64,000 nucleotides of DNA from an uncultured Marinococcus sp. (GCF_947493875.1 NZ_CANLSU010000003.1:124001-188000), one strand, 5' to 3'; counted from the stretch's first letter, positions 33,686-42,373 are shown. Numbers and translations are program-made. Notes: a model not told the origin generated them from the letters alone.

Positions 33686-34903
33686 ATGAAAAAGCGAGCG
33701 GCGTTGCTCGGTATTATGACTGGGATATTGGTTTTAGGCGGGTGCCGGCAGAGTGATTTGACGGAGCTGGAGCAGACACTTGCGGCACAGAAGGCGAACC
33801 GGGGAATAGAGGGATCGGCGGAGGCTGGAGCGGGAGGTTCAGGCCCCTTTATTTACGATGAAGACGGGGAGCCGTTTTTCCGGATAGAAGCGCCGGAAGG
33901 GTTTTATATTAACGAGCGTTACTACGTTTCAAACGAGAACCTCGAATTTGAATACAGCCCGGAGGATATGGATTATGTGTATCAGTCGTCCATGAGCGAG
34001 AACCGAACAGAAAATATCAGTACGTTCAGCGTGTCGGGAAATAAGAAGGTAGAGAACAAACAGGATGCAGACGAGTCGCTCGAACGGATCAGGGAGACCC
34101 GGGTTTCCTCCTACAGGGAGGAGGGGAGACCGTATTCAGTTTACACCGAAGACGATAAGGACCTGGGCCCCTTTTCGTTTGTTCTTCGATCCACGAGAGA
34201 AGGATATGAACAATACTTGTTTTACGGCGTACAGAAGAAACGCCTGATTACAGCGATGCTGACCGTGCCGGAGGAGACCGGGGAGCAGGAAGCTATCTTC
34301 GACCGGACGCTTGAAGCAGTCCGCACGATGACTTTTAAAAATCCTGAGGAGTGGGAGGAGCCAGCGGATCAGACGCAAAAGGCACAGACGATCCAATACG
34401 TGCCCTACGAAAAAAGCAGCACGGTGATCCCGGAGAAATCCTACTCCTTTACCGTGCCGGCGCTTCCCCAAGGGTTTCAGCTGCGTAATGCTGATGCGCT
34501 GGGATATACCGTATCAAAGAATTACCCGGAGCTGGAAAAGCCGGGGAGCCTCCAACGTTCTGAAACGGCCCTGCATTTTTTCGCTCTTGAAAAGGACATG
34601 GGCTACTTTCGTGAAGACGAGCTGCGAAGCCGTCCGAAGAATGAATTTGAAAACAATATGGGGGAGCAGGCTGAGGAGGTGGAGTACCTGCATAATAATA
34701 ATCAGGCAGACCTCGGGGACTTTACGACTGGCGTCCGGACGTCCTACAAAAATTATGAACGGTACCTGTTTGTTGCCGAGACAGAGAAGCACGTTCTGTT
34801 CGGCCGGTACTTTCTTCCGAAAAAAATAGAAAATCGCCAGGAGATTAAAGAAATTTATGAAGATGCGGTTTCAAGCTTTGATATCGAGGAGGAAACGCAG
34901 TAA
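33686..34903 (+). CDS. Lipoprotein of unknown function
   Basis: A 405-residue secreted lipoprotein with lipobox LGGC (Cys near 20) and a long acidic, mixed alpha/beta body. Two similar parts can be seen, about 50-225 and 245-400, each with an FxVPxGF- or FRIEAPEGFY-type opening and an ERYLF or EQYLFYG strand (YEQYLFYGVQ, YERYLFVAET), suggesting an internal duplication. I do not recognise the family. It is convergent with another lipoprotein gene 8 nt away. Confidence 0.75.
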   Translation: MKKRAALLGIMTGILVLGGCRQSDLTELEQTLAAQKANRGIEGSAEAGAGGSGPFIYDEDGEPFFRIEAPEGFYINERYYVSNENLEFEYSPEDMDYVYQSSMSENRTENISTFSVSGNKKVENKQDADESLERIRETRVSSYREEGRPYSVYTEDDKDLGPFSFVLRSTREGYEQYLFYGVQKKRLITAMLTVPEETGEQEAIFDRTLEAVRTMTFKNPEEWEEPADQTQKAQTIQYVPYEKSSTVIPEKSYSFTVPALPQGFQLRNADALGYTVSKNYPELEKPGSLQRSETALHFFALEKDMGYFREDELRSRPKNEFENNMGEQAEEVEYLHNNNQADLGDFTTGVRTSYKNYERYLFVAETEKHVLFGRYFLPKKIENRQEIKEIYEDAVSSFDIEEETQ

Positions 34904-34910
34904 TCATAAA

Positions 34911-36002
34911 TTATTTCTGTTGGTCCAGCTCCTCCGTCTTCACGTAGGCATGAGTAACCGCCTCTGCTACTCCGCTGCTTTCGTCGTATGGAAAGGTGGT
35001 GACATCGAGCCGGTAGTTAAGGGTGCCAAGCGGACGAATCGATTGTTCGGGTACCTCTGCTTCAAGCCCGATAAAGTCGCCTTTGGCATTATAAAACAGG
35101 GTGTACAGCTGAATGTCGCTGTAGGCCTCCTGGTTTTCATTTTCAATTGCTGCGTTTACATGCAGCGGCTCATCCCCGGTGGACCGGTTCAGCTGTTCAT
35201 TTTCAACATTCAGCTGGGAGGGCCGGTTTTCGGATACTACCGGGGATAAAGCTGCTTCAACCTCCACTGGGGAAGCCGTGCTGGTTATTTTGGAGGAGAC
35301 GTAGCCGGTTTCGCCGGGCGGGATGATCTCTGGGTACACCTGCACCTCGTTTCCTGCTGTCGAAGCAGCTTCGCTGCCGCCCGCATCATACCATGTGGCA
35401 GAAGGCGAGTCTGGAGTAATATATTCATCGCTGTTATTCACAAAGGCCTCGTAGTAATGGTAGGCCTCTTCGCCGGAATAAACATAATCTCCAAGAAATG
35501 TGAGTGAATCCCGGGAAACTTCTTTGCCTGCCTTGCCGGCGTCGGGCTCTGTCGTTTCAGAGTAATAGCCGGTGATTTTCGGCGTTCCTGTATCGGTGGT
35601 GCCGGTGAACCGGCCGAACACGGTCACCTGGTCGTTTCGTTTAATATTGTCCTGATCACTAATAGTCGTAAACAAATCCCGCTGATCAGGGGAATAGTAG
35701 GTGAGTGAGTAAGCCTGCCGGCCGAAGGGATTTCCAGGCTGGTCTTCGGGAAGCACCTGCGAGACGGTGCCTTCAACTTTTACGATAGTGTCCGGATCCA
35801 GGTCTTTTTTGTAGGCCACAGCTTCCTTCTTGAACGCTTCTTCGCTCAGCTTCTCGTTGGAGGAGCTGTCAGCACTTTCGGTTTCGCTGGAATTGGTGCT
35901 GCTGGACGTTTCCTCTTCGGATTCGGTGCCGCTGCTTCCGCAGGCACTTACGAGCGTCAATACAGAGAAGCCGGCGATAAGGGCGCAGGTATTTTTCTTC
36001 AT
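34911..36002 (-). CDS. Lipoprotein with OB-like and FxLYD-like parts
   Basis: A 363-residue lipoprotein (lipobox VSAC, Cys near 21), with a Ser/Glu-rich linker to about 50. Residues 70-150 look like an OB-type fold (IVKVEGTVSQVL ... NDQVTVFGRFTG), 165-250 resemble a beta-sandwich, and 270-355 carry an FxLYD-like pattern (NAAIENENQEAYSDIQLYTLFYNAKGD is the start). These are fold-level guesses and function is unknown. The ATG is at 36002, after AGGAGGCTTATTA. Confidence 0.72.
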   Translation of the reverse strand: MKKNTCALIAGFSVLTLVSACGSSGTESEEETSSSTNSSETESADSSSNEKLSEEAFKKEAVAYKKDLDPDTIVKVEGTVSQVLPEDQPGNPFGRQAYSLTYYSPDQRDLFTTISDQDNIKRNDQVTVFGRFTGTTDTGTPKITGYYSETTEPDAGKAGKEVSRDSLTFLGDYVYSGEEAYHYYEAFVNNSDEYITPDSPSATWYDAGGSEAASTAGNEVQVYPEIIPPGETGYVSSKITSTASPVEVEAALSPVVSENRPSQLNVENEQLNRSTGDEPLHVNAAIENENQEAYSDIQLYTLFYNAKGDFIGLEAEVPEQSIRPLGTLNYRLDVTTFPYDESSGVAEAVTHAYVKTEELDQQK

Positions 36003-36087
36003 TAATAAGCCTCCTAAAACATTACGGTGAAAATAACGCCTGAACCCAAAGAACGAGGGCTCTGGCTTGTAGAAGCGGGATGCTGAG

Positions 36088-36641
36088 TTATGTCCGTGCT
36101 GCAGTTTTATGCTGGTAATCCCATGCCAGCCACAAAATCAAAACGATTAGCAGAACGACCATGGCGGCGGGCACGGGCCATTGGCTGCTTTCCTTCTGAA
36201 CTGCAGCCAGAACGGTTACGCTGACAGCGATAACGGGAGCCATTACATAATAGGGAAGGCTGCTGTAAAACCAACCGTACGGGAAAAGTGGGCGCCGGTA
36301 ATGACAGCAAAAAACAGCACGGCATCCACGGGACTCGCAGCGATGGCCCAGAGGAGGAGCGGAAAATAAGCCAGCTGCGTAAGGTTCAGGCTGAGGCCGA
36401 GGCTGCCGAGCGGATTGTCGTCAAATTTCCATTCCACCCGCAGCAGCCGGGAAAAAAGGATTGCCAGTGGCAGCATCAGCCCCGAAGAACAGAGCATGAG
36501 TATGTTTTGGGTATACAGATCTAAGGAAAGCAGAAAAACTCCCGTTATCAACACCCAGATCAGCACTGCGGCCATTAAAAAAGCAATGCCGTTTTTGCCC
36601 TTTACCGACAATTCCCTTCTCCATGCATGTATCTCCACCAT
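36088..36641 (-). pseudogene. DUF7010-like membrane protein gene, frameshifted
   Basis: The first frame (ATG 36641 after GGAGG) gives a membrane protein to ...VITGAHF, then runs off into a stop at 36243. One extra T in the T4 run (36284-36287 on the plus strand reads AAAA) would restore the frame to FPYGWFYSSLPYYVMAPVI and on to a TAA at 36088, giving about 184 residues with six membrane segments, the size of DUF7010 proteins. The downstream part keeps good coding character, so the lesion is recent, a sequencing error, or slippage. Function unknown. Confidence 0.75.
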
Positions 36642-36753
36642 TGCCACCTCCGTTGCGACGATTCATGAATTAAGCGTACCATAAAATCTCATTTATGGGA
36701 GGCATGTACTGCGGCCGATTTACAAGATTTTTTATGTGAAAATACTATTGGAT

Positions 36754-36779
36754 GTTTCATTTTTTTATGAAATGGCAAT
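36754..36779 (+). promoter_or_regulatory. Possible sigma-B promoter of the SDR gene
   Basis: GTTTCA (36754-36759), 14 nt, GGCAAT (36774-36779): a partial match to the sigma-B consensus with ideal spacing, 46 bp before the start codon. The B. subtilis relative YdaD is a general stress protein. Confidence 0.4.
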
Positions 36780-36824
36780 ATAGAAGCACGTAATTAAATT
36801 ATGTAAACAAAGGAGATTTTCAGC

Positions 36825-37712
36825 ATGACCCAGGATCCACGCAACCAGTATTATCATGACGATTATCCAAAGCAGTACCAGGATCCGCCTGGTGTGCAAA
36901 AATATATGAATCCTCAGCCGGACTGCGGCGAAAGCAGCTATGAAGGCACCGGCCAATTAAAGGGACGAAAAGCACTCGTTACCGGCGGCGATTCCGGTAT
37001 CGGCCGGGCCGCGGCTATTGCGTACGCCCGTGAAGGCGCGGATGTGGCGATCAACTATCTTCCGGACGAGGAGCCGGACGCCCAGGACGTAAAAGAAATG
37101 ATTGAACAGGCCGGGCGTAAAGCAGTGCTTCTGCCGGGAGATCTGAGAAGCGAAACGTTCTCCCGTGAACTCGTGCAGTCGGCCGTGGACGAGCTCGGCG
37201 GTCTGGACATTCTGGCACTTGTCGCCGGTAAACAGCAGGCCGTTAAGGATATTGCTGACCTTACGACCGAACAGATTGTTTCCACGTTTGAAACGAACGT
37301 GTTTTCCATGTACTGGATGACCCAGGAAGCACTGCCGCATATGCCGGAGGGCGGATCGATCATAACAACGACGTCCGTTGAAGGCTATGATCCATCGCCG
37401 ATGCTTCTGGACTATGCCGCAACCAAAAGCACTATCATCGGATTTACGAAGGCACTTGCCAAGCAGGTAGCCTCCCAGGGTATCCGGGTAAATTCGGTAG
37501 CACCGGGGCCATTCTGGTCTCCGCTGCAGATTTCCGGTGGTCAGCCGGGCGAAAACATCCCGAAATTCGGGGAGGAAACGCCGGAGACACCGCTTGGGCG
37601 TGCCGGCCAGCCGGTCGAGCTTTCCGGAGTCTACGTATTTCTTGCCTCCGACCAGGCAAGCTACGTAACCGGTCACGTTTACAGCGCGACCGGCGGCTTA
37701 AACGCCAATTAA
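36825..37712 (+). CDS. SDR oxidoreductase, YdaD/YhxC-like
   Basis: A 295-residue classical SDR of the stress-associated group with a 45-residue N-terminal extension ([20 protein letters not shown]) characteristic of YdaD/YhxC. NAD(P) loop [10 protein letters not shown] near 52-61, catalytic Tyr in [10 protein letters not shown], and [10 protein letters not shown] after it. Substrate unknown; the B. subtilis homologue belongs to the sigma-B regulon. ATG follows AAAGGAGATTTTCAGC. Confidence 0.92.
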   Translation: MTQDPRNQYYHDDYPKQYQDPPGVQKYMNPQPDCGESSYEGTGQLKGRKALVTGGDSGIGRAAAIAYAREGADVAINYLPDEEPDAQDVKEMIEQAGRKAVLLPGDLRSETFSRELVQSAVDELGGLDILALVAGKQQAVKDIADLTTEQIVSTFETNVFSMYWMTQEALPHMPEGGSIITTTSVEGYDPSPMLLDYAATKSTIIGFTKALAKQVASQGIRVNSVAPGPFWSPLQISGGQPGENIPKFGEETPETPLGRAGQPVELSGVYVFLASDQASYVTGHVYSATGGLNAN

Positions 37713-37727
37713 TTGAGACAGACGAAA

Positions 37728-37771
37728 AGCACCCATCTCCCGGATTAACGGGAGATGGGTGCTTAATTTTT
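37728..37771. terminator. Bidirectional terminator
   Basis: AAGCACCCATCTCC (37728-37741) pairs with GGAGATGGGTGCTT (37751-37764), with a T-run after it. It separates the SDR and HxlR genes. Confidence 0.85.
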
Positions 37772-38129
37772 AGGACAGCTTTTCTTCCTGTGCCTCGGGT
37801 TCCTCTGCCTGCTTTCGTGCAACGTGGGAGCTTCCCCACTCGTGCATCGCTTCGAGTATCGGCTCCAGGCTCCGGCCATATTCAGTAATGGAATATTCCA
37901 CCTTGGGCGGAATTTCCGGGTAAATGACGCGCTGAATAATATCCTCATCCTCAAGCTCGCGCAACTGCTTGGTGAGCATGCGCTGGGTGATGCCCGGCAT
38001 TTTCCGTTTTAATACGCTGAAGCGCTGCGTGCCGTCATTTAACAGATGCACAAGGATGACAGGCTTCCATTTGCCGACAAGGATACCGAGCGCCTCCTGA
38101 AACTGACAGAATTCGACTTCTTTTTTCAT
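37770..38129 (-). CDS. HxlR-family regulator, probably redox-sensing
   Basis: A 119-residue winged-helix protein with the HxlR signature ILVGKWKPVILVHLLNDGTQRF and PGITQRMLTKQLRELE. A single Cys8 at the N-terminus (EFCQFQ) is placed like the quinone/diamide-sensing cysteine of YodB-type HxlR repressors. It is divergent from an azoreductase gene, the classic YodB-AzoR arrangement, so it likely represses that gene until modified by electrophiles. The start at 38129 follows AAGGAG. Confidence 0.9.
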   Translation of the reverse strand: MKKEVEFCQFQEALGILVGKWKPVILVHLLNDGTQRFSVLKRKMPGITQRMLTKQLRELEDEDIIQRVIYPEIPPKVEYSITEYGRSLEPILEAMHEWGSSHVARKQAEEPEAQEEKLS

Positions 38130-38192
38130 TAATGCCACTCCTTAGTATGATTTTATAAAGCAAGTATGTAGTCATTTGCTTGCATGCAATTC

Positions 38193-38206
38193 AGTATGTA
38201 CATACT
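38193..38206. promoter_or_regulatory. Likely HxlR operator
   Basis: A perfect 14-bp palindrome AGTATGTACATACT between the divergent HxlR and azoreductase genes. Single AGTATG half-sites recur at 38144 and 38163, closer to the HxlR start. Confidence 0.55.
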
Positions 38207-38302
38207 ACCACGTTCCACCTGTAAAACGAACTGTTTTGCTTACACTCTTCGAAAGCCGCCATTGGTACCCTCAAGGGAACTATACCACTTTTAAGTGCGT
38301 AC

Positions 38303-38330
38303 TTGTTTTCACGGGCGGAGCGGCTAAAAT
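38303..38330 (+). promoter_or_regulatory. Candidate promoter of the azoreductase gene
   Basis: TTGTTT (38303-38308), 16-nt spacer, TAAAAT (38325-38330), about 50 bp before the GTG start. Confidence 0.45.
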
Positions 38331-38377
38331 AATAGGGGCAGAGAAAAATTAAACATTTAAGAAAAAGAGGGATAGCT

Positions 38378-39013
38378 GTGAACGTATTACTAGTAAAAGC
38401 AAATAACCGCCCGGATGGCATTTCCACGAAAATGTACGAAACGTTTCTGGAAAACGTCCAGGACGCAGGCGCATTAAACGTCCAGACCTACGACGTATTT
38501 GAAGAGGATACACCGTACTTCGGCCAGGACTTCTTTGACGCCTTCGGCCGCCTTGCGACAGACGGCGAGCCAACCGAGATGGACCGCCGGGTGCTTGCCG
38601 CCAAGCAGAAAGCAAAGGATGCGTTCAGCGCTGCTGATCTGGTCGTGTTTGCCTTCCCGCTGTGGAACCTGACGATTCCGGCCAAGCTGCAGACCTTTAT
38701 TGACTATATCGCTGAAGCCGGCTACACGTTTAAATACAGCCCGGAGGGTGCGCTTGTGCCGCTCATGCCGGAGAAAAAAGTGATCTTTCTGAACGCCCGC
38801 GGCGGGGTATATTCCGCTCCGGAAATGGCTGGCATGGACATGGCGCTTACGTACATGCAGAACATTTTTGGCGGTCTGTACGGCATGGATATTGTAGATG
38901 AAGTGGTAATCGAAGGCCATAACGCCAATCCGGACCAGGCAGAGGAAATCATCGAAGCCGGCCTGAAGGAAGTTGCGGAAGCCGCTTCCCGCGTTGCCTA
39001 CCAAAAGGTATAA
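38378..39013 (+). CDS. azoR: FMN-dependent NADH-azoreductase
   Basis: A 211-residue flavodoxin-like enzyme of the AzoR family, which reduces azo compounds and quinones by two-electron transfer and so limits thiol depletion. Motifs: MNVLLVKANNRP at the N-terminus, VVFAFPLWNLTIPAKLQTFIDY in the middle and FLNARGGVYS for FMN binding. GTG start follows GAGGGATAGCT. A terminator follows. Likely regulated by the divergent HxlR protein. Confidence 0.93.
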   Translation: MNVLLVKANNRPDGISTKMYETFLENVQDAGALNVQTYDVFEEDTPYFGQDFFDAFGRLATDGEPTEMDRRVLAAKQKAKDAFSAADLVVFAFPLWNLTIPAKLQTFIDYIAEAGYTFKYSPEGALVPLMPEKKVIFLNARGGVYSAPEMAGMDMALTYMQNIFGGLYGMDIVDEVVIEGHNANPDQAEEIIEAGLKEVAEAASRVAYQKV

Positions 39014-39028
39014 CGAAACAAATCGATC

Positions 39029-39065
39029 AACCCGTTCGGCAGGAAACTGCCGGCGGGTTTTTTAT
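39029..39065 (+). terminator. Rho-independent terminator
   Basis: AACCCG..CGGCAG pairs with CTGCCG..CGGGTT (39029-39060), followed by T6. Confidence 0.85.
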
Positions 39066-39152
39066 TGGGAAAACGTAGGAGCGTAGGACATAAAAGATGA
39101 TTTCTGGTACAATTCATTTGTAATATTTTAGGAGGGGGGAGGAGAAAAGCGC

Positions 39153-39446
39153 ATGGAGGAAGCAGGCCAAAATCGAATACGTACGACACTGATATTTCTG
39201 TTGAACGGTCTGATTTTTATATGGGTTTTTATCTTGAACATTATGGCTTTCACCGGGCAAAGCTACCTGGGAAACACCGTCCTGTCCTTCCCGCTATTAT
39301 TGATAGTTAACGTTTGTCTCATATGGAATTACAACAGCGGGGCAAAGGAAAGCATCAACCGTAATGAAGCGGGATTTTTCAGGATACTGGCGGCGCTTCT
39401 GCTTATGAGCACGATAAGCTTCGTGCTTGCGGAGGTACTTAATTGA
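39153..39446 (+). CDS. Small membrane protein, 97 aa
   Basis: Three hydrophobic segments (about 11-32, 41-58, 73-95) behind a short hydrophilic head MEEAGQNRIRTT. AGGAGGGGGGAGGAG precedes the ATG. It is followed 19 nt later by a DUF4181-like gene, probably in one transcript. Family unknown. Confidence 0.65.
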   Translation: MEEAGQNRIRTTLIFLLNGLIFIWVFILNIMAFTGQSYLGNTVLSFPLLLIVNVCLIWNYNSGAKESINRNEAGFFRILAALLLMSTISFVLAEVLN

Positions 39447-39465
39447 TTTAAAGAAAGGTGATGGC

Positions 39466-39816
39466 ATGCCGGAATTTTTTCCTATCGCAGGAGTTCTCGG
39501 TCTTCTGATGCGTTTTCTGCTGGAGATATGGATCGTACCAAAAGGAGCAGTATCGATCAAACAAACTAAAGGGCAATACTGGTCCTACGGCCTGCTGACC
39601 GCTGCAATTGTGATGATAGCTGTGATAACTTTTACAATGGATATGTATGCACAAGGCTATTTTTCTCTGTTTCTAATTTCTTTTATGGCAGTATTTGGAG
39701 CTGCTGAAGCATGGCTCGAATGGCATTTTGCCCGTGAGGCAAGGGAATATATTGTAACGGGCATCACCTTTTCTTATTTGACGGTTAGTCTCCTAATATT
39801 AGAATTTTTATTTTAA
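39466..39816 (+). CDS. DUF4181-like membrane protein
   Basis: A 116-residue protein with four hydrophobic segments and the C-terminal pattern AEAWLEWHFAREAREYIV found in DUF4181 proteins (typically ...FMEWKY..ESKEYI). The start at MPEFFPIAG (39466) follows AAAGGTGATGGC. A close relative is encoded at 48064 (MPDFFPFIA ... EWFFAKQSKEYIV). Function of the family is unknown. Confidence 0.72.
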   Translation: MPEFFPIAGVLGLLMRFLLEIWIVPKGAVSIKQTKGQYWSYGLLTAAIVMIAVITFTMDMYAQGYFSLFLISFMAVFGAAEAWLEWHFAREAREYIVTGITFSYLTVSLLILEFLF

Positions 39817-39828
39817 TATAGATGGTAT

Positions 39829-40212
39829 TCAAAAAAGCGTCAGATTCGCCAGGGCTGCTGCGCCGATTAGGGCGGAAGCCACGCTGATTAGAATGGAATG
39901 CCAGTGCTTTCGTTCGTTGGGAACATTGCGCTTTTCCTCTACGGCGTCAAGCAGGGCCTGAAGGGCAAAGTGGAAACCCAGTACTGGGAAAACCCACGGC
40001 GTTTTTCCGGTACCGATGAAAAGAATGAAAAGAAAAAGCGTAAAAACAGTTGTATAAATCTTAGCCCCCAGAAACTTCTCCTCCTGCATTCGGTAGTTAT
40101 TTCTCCGATAAGGAATTCGCGTTTTCTTTCGCAGCCTTTTATCAATCATAAGTGTAAGAAGAAAAATAATAAGAATGATAATTGCTGTGGTCAATACAAT
40201 TGCTCCTTTCAA
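39829..40212 (-). CDS. DUF4181-like membrane protein
   Basis: A 127-residue protein. An N-terminal membrane segment precedes a basic DKRLRKKTRIPYRRNNY linker, then three more segments; ALQALLDAVEEKRN occupies the place of the DUF4181 EW..ES motif. ATG 40212 follows GAAAGGAGCAATTGT. It is convergent with the other DUF4181-like gene. Assignment is weaker than for its two relatives. Confidence 0.62.
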   Translation of the reverse strand: MKGAIVLTTAIIILIIFLLTLMIDKRLRKKTRIPYRRNNYRMQEEKFLGAKIYTTVFTLFLFILFIGTGKTPWVFPVLGFHFALQALLDAVEEKRNVPNERKHWHSILISVASALIGAAALANLTLF

Positions 40213-40298
40213 TACTGTTTCACATTATACATATATCCCCTTAACCGTATGAAAGGTCAACATAACAGCTTATTTATTTTCTGAAGGGAGATTTTCCG

Positions 40299-40481
40299 AT
40301 GAGTATCCGGCAAATCATGATTCTCAGTGCGCTCATTATATCGATCGCCGGCATTTTCGGCATGAATTATTTTGAAAAGGAAGTACTCCCCGTCATGATA
40401 CTGCTCGCGGTCGTAGCTGTAATAGGATCAGGCTCGCTTACAGCCGATGTTATTAAAATGAGGCGGCTGCGGAAAAATTGA
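40299..40481 (+). CDS. Small membrane protein, 60 aa
   Basis: Two hydrophobic segments (about 6-22 and 30-48) and a basic tail (KMRRLRKN). GAAGGGAGATTTTCCG precedes the ATG. Its TGA overlaps the next start (TGATG). Family unknown. Confidence 0.62.
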   Translation: MSIRQIMILSALIISIAGIFGMNYFEKEVLPVMILLAVVAVIGSGSLTADVIKMRRLRKN

Positions 40482-40747
40482 TGATTCCGCTGTTGCTGTT
40501 AATTCCGGTCGTGCTTGTATCCATCGCGCTTAATGCAGTGCTTGAGCCGAGGAACTGGAAAATGCATGCGCTGTATACGCTTGGATATGTGCTTATTACG
40601 GGCGTAGTGTCTCTGATAAGCGCAGCCATTTCGGGGTGGCGGGACGGAGCATTTGAAGCAGGGGACGTAATTTACACATTTACCACGATTACTTTTTGTA
40701 TGACGGTCGGCCTTGGCGGCTATTCTTTGTTTCGGCCATATTTGTAG
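40481..40747 (+). CDS. Small membrane protein, 88 aa
   Basis: Three hydrophobic segments with a Trp/Asp-containing loop (SGWRDGAFEAGD). The ATG shares one base with the stop of the 60-residue gene before it, so translation is coupled. Family unknown. Confidence 0.62.
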   Translation: MIPLLLLIPVVLVSIALNAVLEPRNWKMHALYTLGYVLITGVVSLISAAISGWRDGAFEAGDVIYTFTTITFCMTVGLGGYSLFRPYL

Positions 40748-40758
40748 TGGCCGGCCTG

Positions 40759-41262
40759 TTATGACAAACGAAAAGCTCGTATCAAAAACGGCAGCATCAC
40801 GGCAAATATTCCAGCTATCAGGCTCATTATTAACAGGTGGGGCGGCTCAGAGCCGTTGATATTTACGACAAAGGATGCGTTTAAACCGATAAACATGACC
40901 AGCATATAGTTTTTTGTCGTATTCAAAAGAAGAATGCTGTTGCGGTATTGAGCATGGATATTGCCACTGTGAATTTTTCTCGGGTAATTATGTATATGTG
41001 GCACCCGTTCCAACAGGGACATGAACACCCATAATACGAAAGCGATAGCTGTCAGAAGCCAAATGGCCGCTTTGTTGCCATATTCATTTACTTCCCCGTT
41101 CATACTGAAATGAACGGGAACTTCCTCCGGAAATGTATTGTACATAAAAGCAAAATAGACGATTCCCGTAAGAAATAACACGACCCCCGCAGCATCCAGC
41201 CAGAAGCAAACCTTTGGCCGCGAAACGCGACCCCTTTCTATCGGCGTGTTTACTGAGTTCAT
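40759..41262 (-). CDS. DUF1648-like membrane protein
   Basis: A 167-residue protein with four membrane segments. The first loop has the DUF1648 pattern FPEEVPVHFSMNGEVNEYGNK. Such proteins (SdpI-related) are of mostly unknown role. Start at 41262 (MNSVNTP) follows GGGGTG; the longer frame begins at a GTG inside that ribosome site. Confidence 0.75.
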   Translation of the reverse strand: MNSVNTPIERGRVSRPKVCFWLDAAGVVLFLTGIVYFAFMYNTFPEEVPVHFSMNGEVNEYGNKAAIWLLTAIAFVLWVFMSLLERVPHIHNYPRKIHSGNIHAQYRNSILLLNTTKNYMLVMFIGLNASFVVNINGSEPPHLLIMSLIAGIFAVMLPFLIRAFRLS

Positions 41263-41550
41263 ATTAAAAAACACCCCATTTAATTTCCTTTTACTTCCTA
41301 TTTTAGCAAATATATTTTTAAAAAGCAGTTGAAGGTGTAGGGGTTAGCTGCAGCCCTGGCTGTAAAAAATTAAAAAATATCTATAATTATGTGTGATTTA
41401 GAAGCACAAAAAGCATTTTATAATAAAAATTTGTTTGAAATATTAATAGTTCGGAAAAGATATGTGTATGAGCATGGATAGGTTAAACAGAACTATCGAT
41501 TCAGCGAACTAACATCCGTAGCTGAGTGAACCATCAAAGGAGATGATGAT

Positions 41551-41832
41551 ATGGCAGATGAAAACAAGAACAGCAAGGAAAATAAGGGATACGGCTGGGC
41601 AGCCACAGGCAGCCTGGTCGGCGGCACGCTTCCGCTTATTACACGTAAAATCACAAAAAGCCTGACGCCGGACGGCGATGATAAGGGCAAGAAAAAGGAT
41701 AAAAAGAAAAAATCGAAAAAACCACGCTACATTTTAAACAAAAAGAAAAGCACGCCGAAGAAGCTGGCTAAAAAGAAAAAGAAACTCAAGAAAAAGGCGA
41801 AGGGCAAGCTGCCGAAAAAGCTGAAAAAGTAA
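41551..41832 (+). CDS. Lysine-rich basic protein, 93 aa
   Basis: Residues 1-45 are ordinary (KGYGWAATGSLVGGTLPLI), while the C-terminal half is an extreme lysine-rich tail made of KKK and KPKK-type runs with almost no acidic residues. Such tails resemble histone H1-like or ribosome/nucleic-acid-binding tails. In an organism with very acidic proteins it stands out. AAAGGAGATGATGAT precedes the ATG, and a terminator follows 14 nt after the stop. Function unknown; DNA, RNA or wall-polymer binding is a guess. Confidence 0.75.
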   Translation: MADENKNSKENKGYGWAATGSLVGGTLPLITRKITKSLTPDGDDKGKKKDKKKKSKKPRYILNKKKSTPKKLAKKKKKLKKKAKGKLPKKLKK

Positions 41833-41846
41833 CAGTAGTGTAACCC

Positions 41847-41872
41847 CCTCCAGTTTTCTGGAGGTTTTTTTT
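41847..41872 (+). terminator. Rho-independent terminator
   Basis: CCTCCAG (41847-41853), TTTT loop, CTGGAGG (41858-41864), then T8. Confidence 0.9.
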
Positions 41873-41931
41873 AGAAATTTTATAGAAAAAGTTTTAAAGC
41901 CGAAATGAACGTTTATAATAGATAATGAATT

Positions 41932-42153
41932 AAGCTGGGCGTTCGCAAAGAAGATCTCCGTGTCGAATATGAAGCGCTGGTGCCCCGGGAAGCGCAAAAC
42001 GGAACATTGCCCATGACGACTGCGGGCACCGGGAACGCAGGCTACGGTGAATTGCGCCGGCACACAGCGCTTGAACATATAAACGGCGTGTTAAAGCTGA
42101 GGCTCCCAAAAGAGAAAAAACGATCTGTGAATAAAAAACAAATCGATATTTAA
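41932..42153 (+). pseudogene. Remnant of a small heat-shock (Hsp20) gene
   Basis: An open frame of 73 codons with no start, preceded by an in-frame TGA. It reads LGVRKEDLRVEYE, which matches the Hsp20 PGVxKEDIxVEVE strand, and near the end HINGVLKLRLPKEKK then KKQIDI, matching the NGVLxLxLPK and final IxI of alpha-crystallin domains. The middle is shorter than in working proteins. It appears to be an N-terminally truncated, internally deleted relic. Confidence 0.6.
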
Positions 42154-42169
42154 TAGAAATATTACAGTC

Positions 42170-42345
42170 AGACTGTAAAAATGCTTTTTTGTACTTGAAT
42201 GTGCGGGAGATACTGATATCACCGCATTGAACGCCTGGAATCAAGAGGAAGTACCTGCCTGCATTTTGAAGGTGGTAATCTGATTGTAATATTTAATGAC
42301 AAATTCTGGTGGATAAAACACTGTTTATATTGTTTTAAAGCTTTG
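42170..42345 (+). other. Possible decayed coding sequence, otherwise empty
   Basis: Two overlapping frames look protein-like but are out of register (DITALNAWNQEEVP in one; HFEGGNLIVIFNDKFWW in the other). They lack a start and I cannot identify them. The rest of 42374-42624 holds only the leader of the 3D-domain gene; I see no riboswitch or second gene there. Confidence 0.25.
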
Positions 42346-42347
42346 AA

Positions 42348-42373
42348 GCAGGCCATTAGGCCTGCTTTTTTTA
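42348..42373 (+). terminator. Rho-independent terminator
   Basis: AGCAGGCC (42348-42355), ATTA, GGCCTGCT (42360-42367), then T-run. It closes the relic region, suggesting a functional operon once ended here. Confidence 0.85.
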
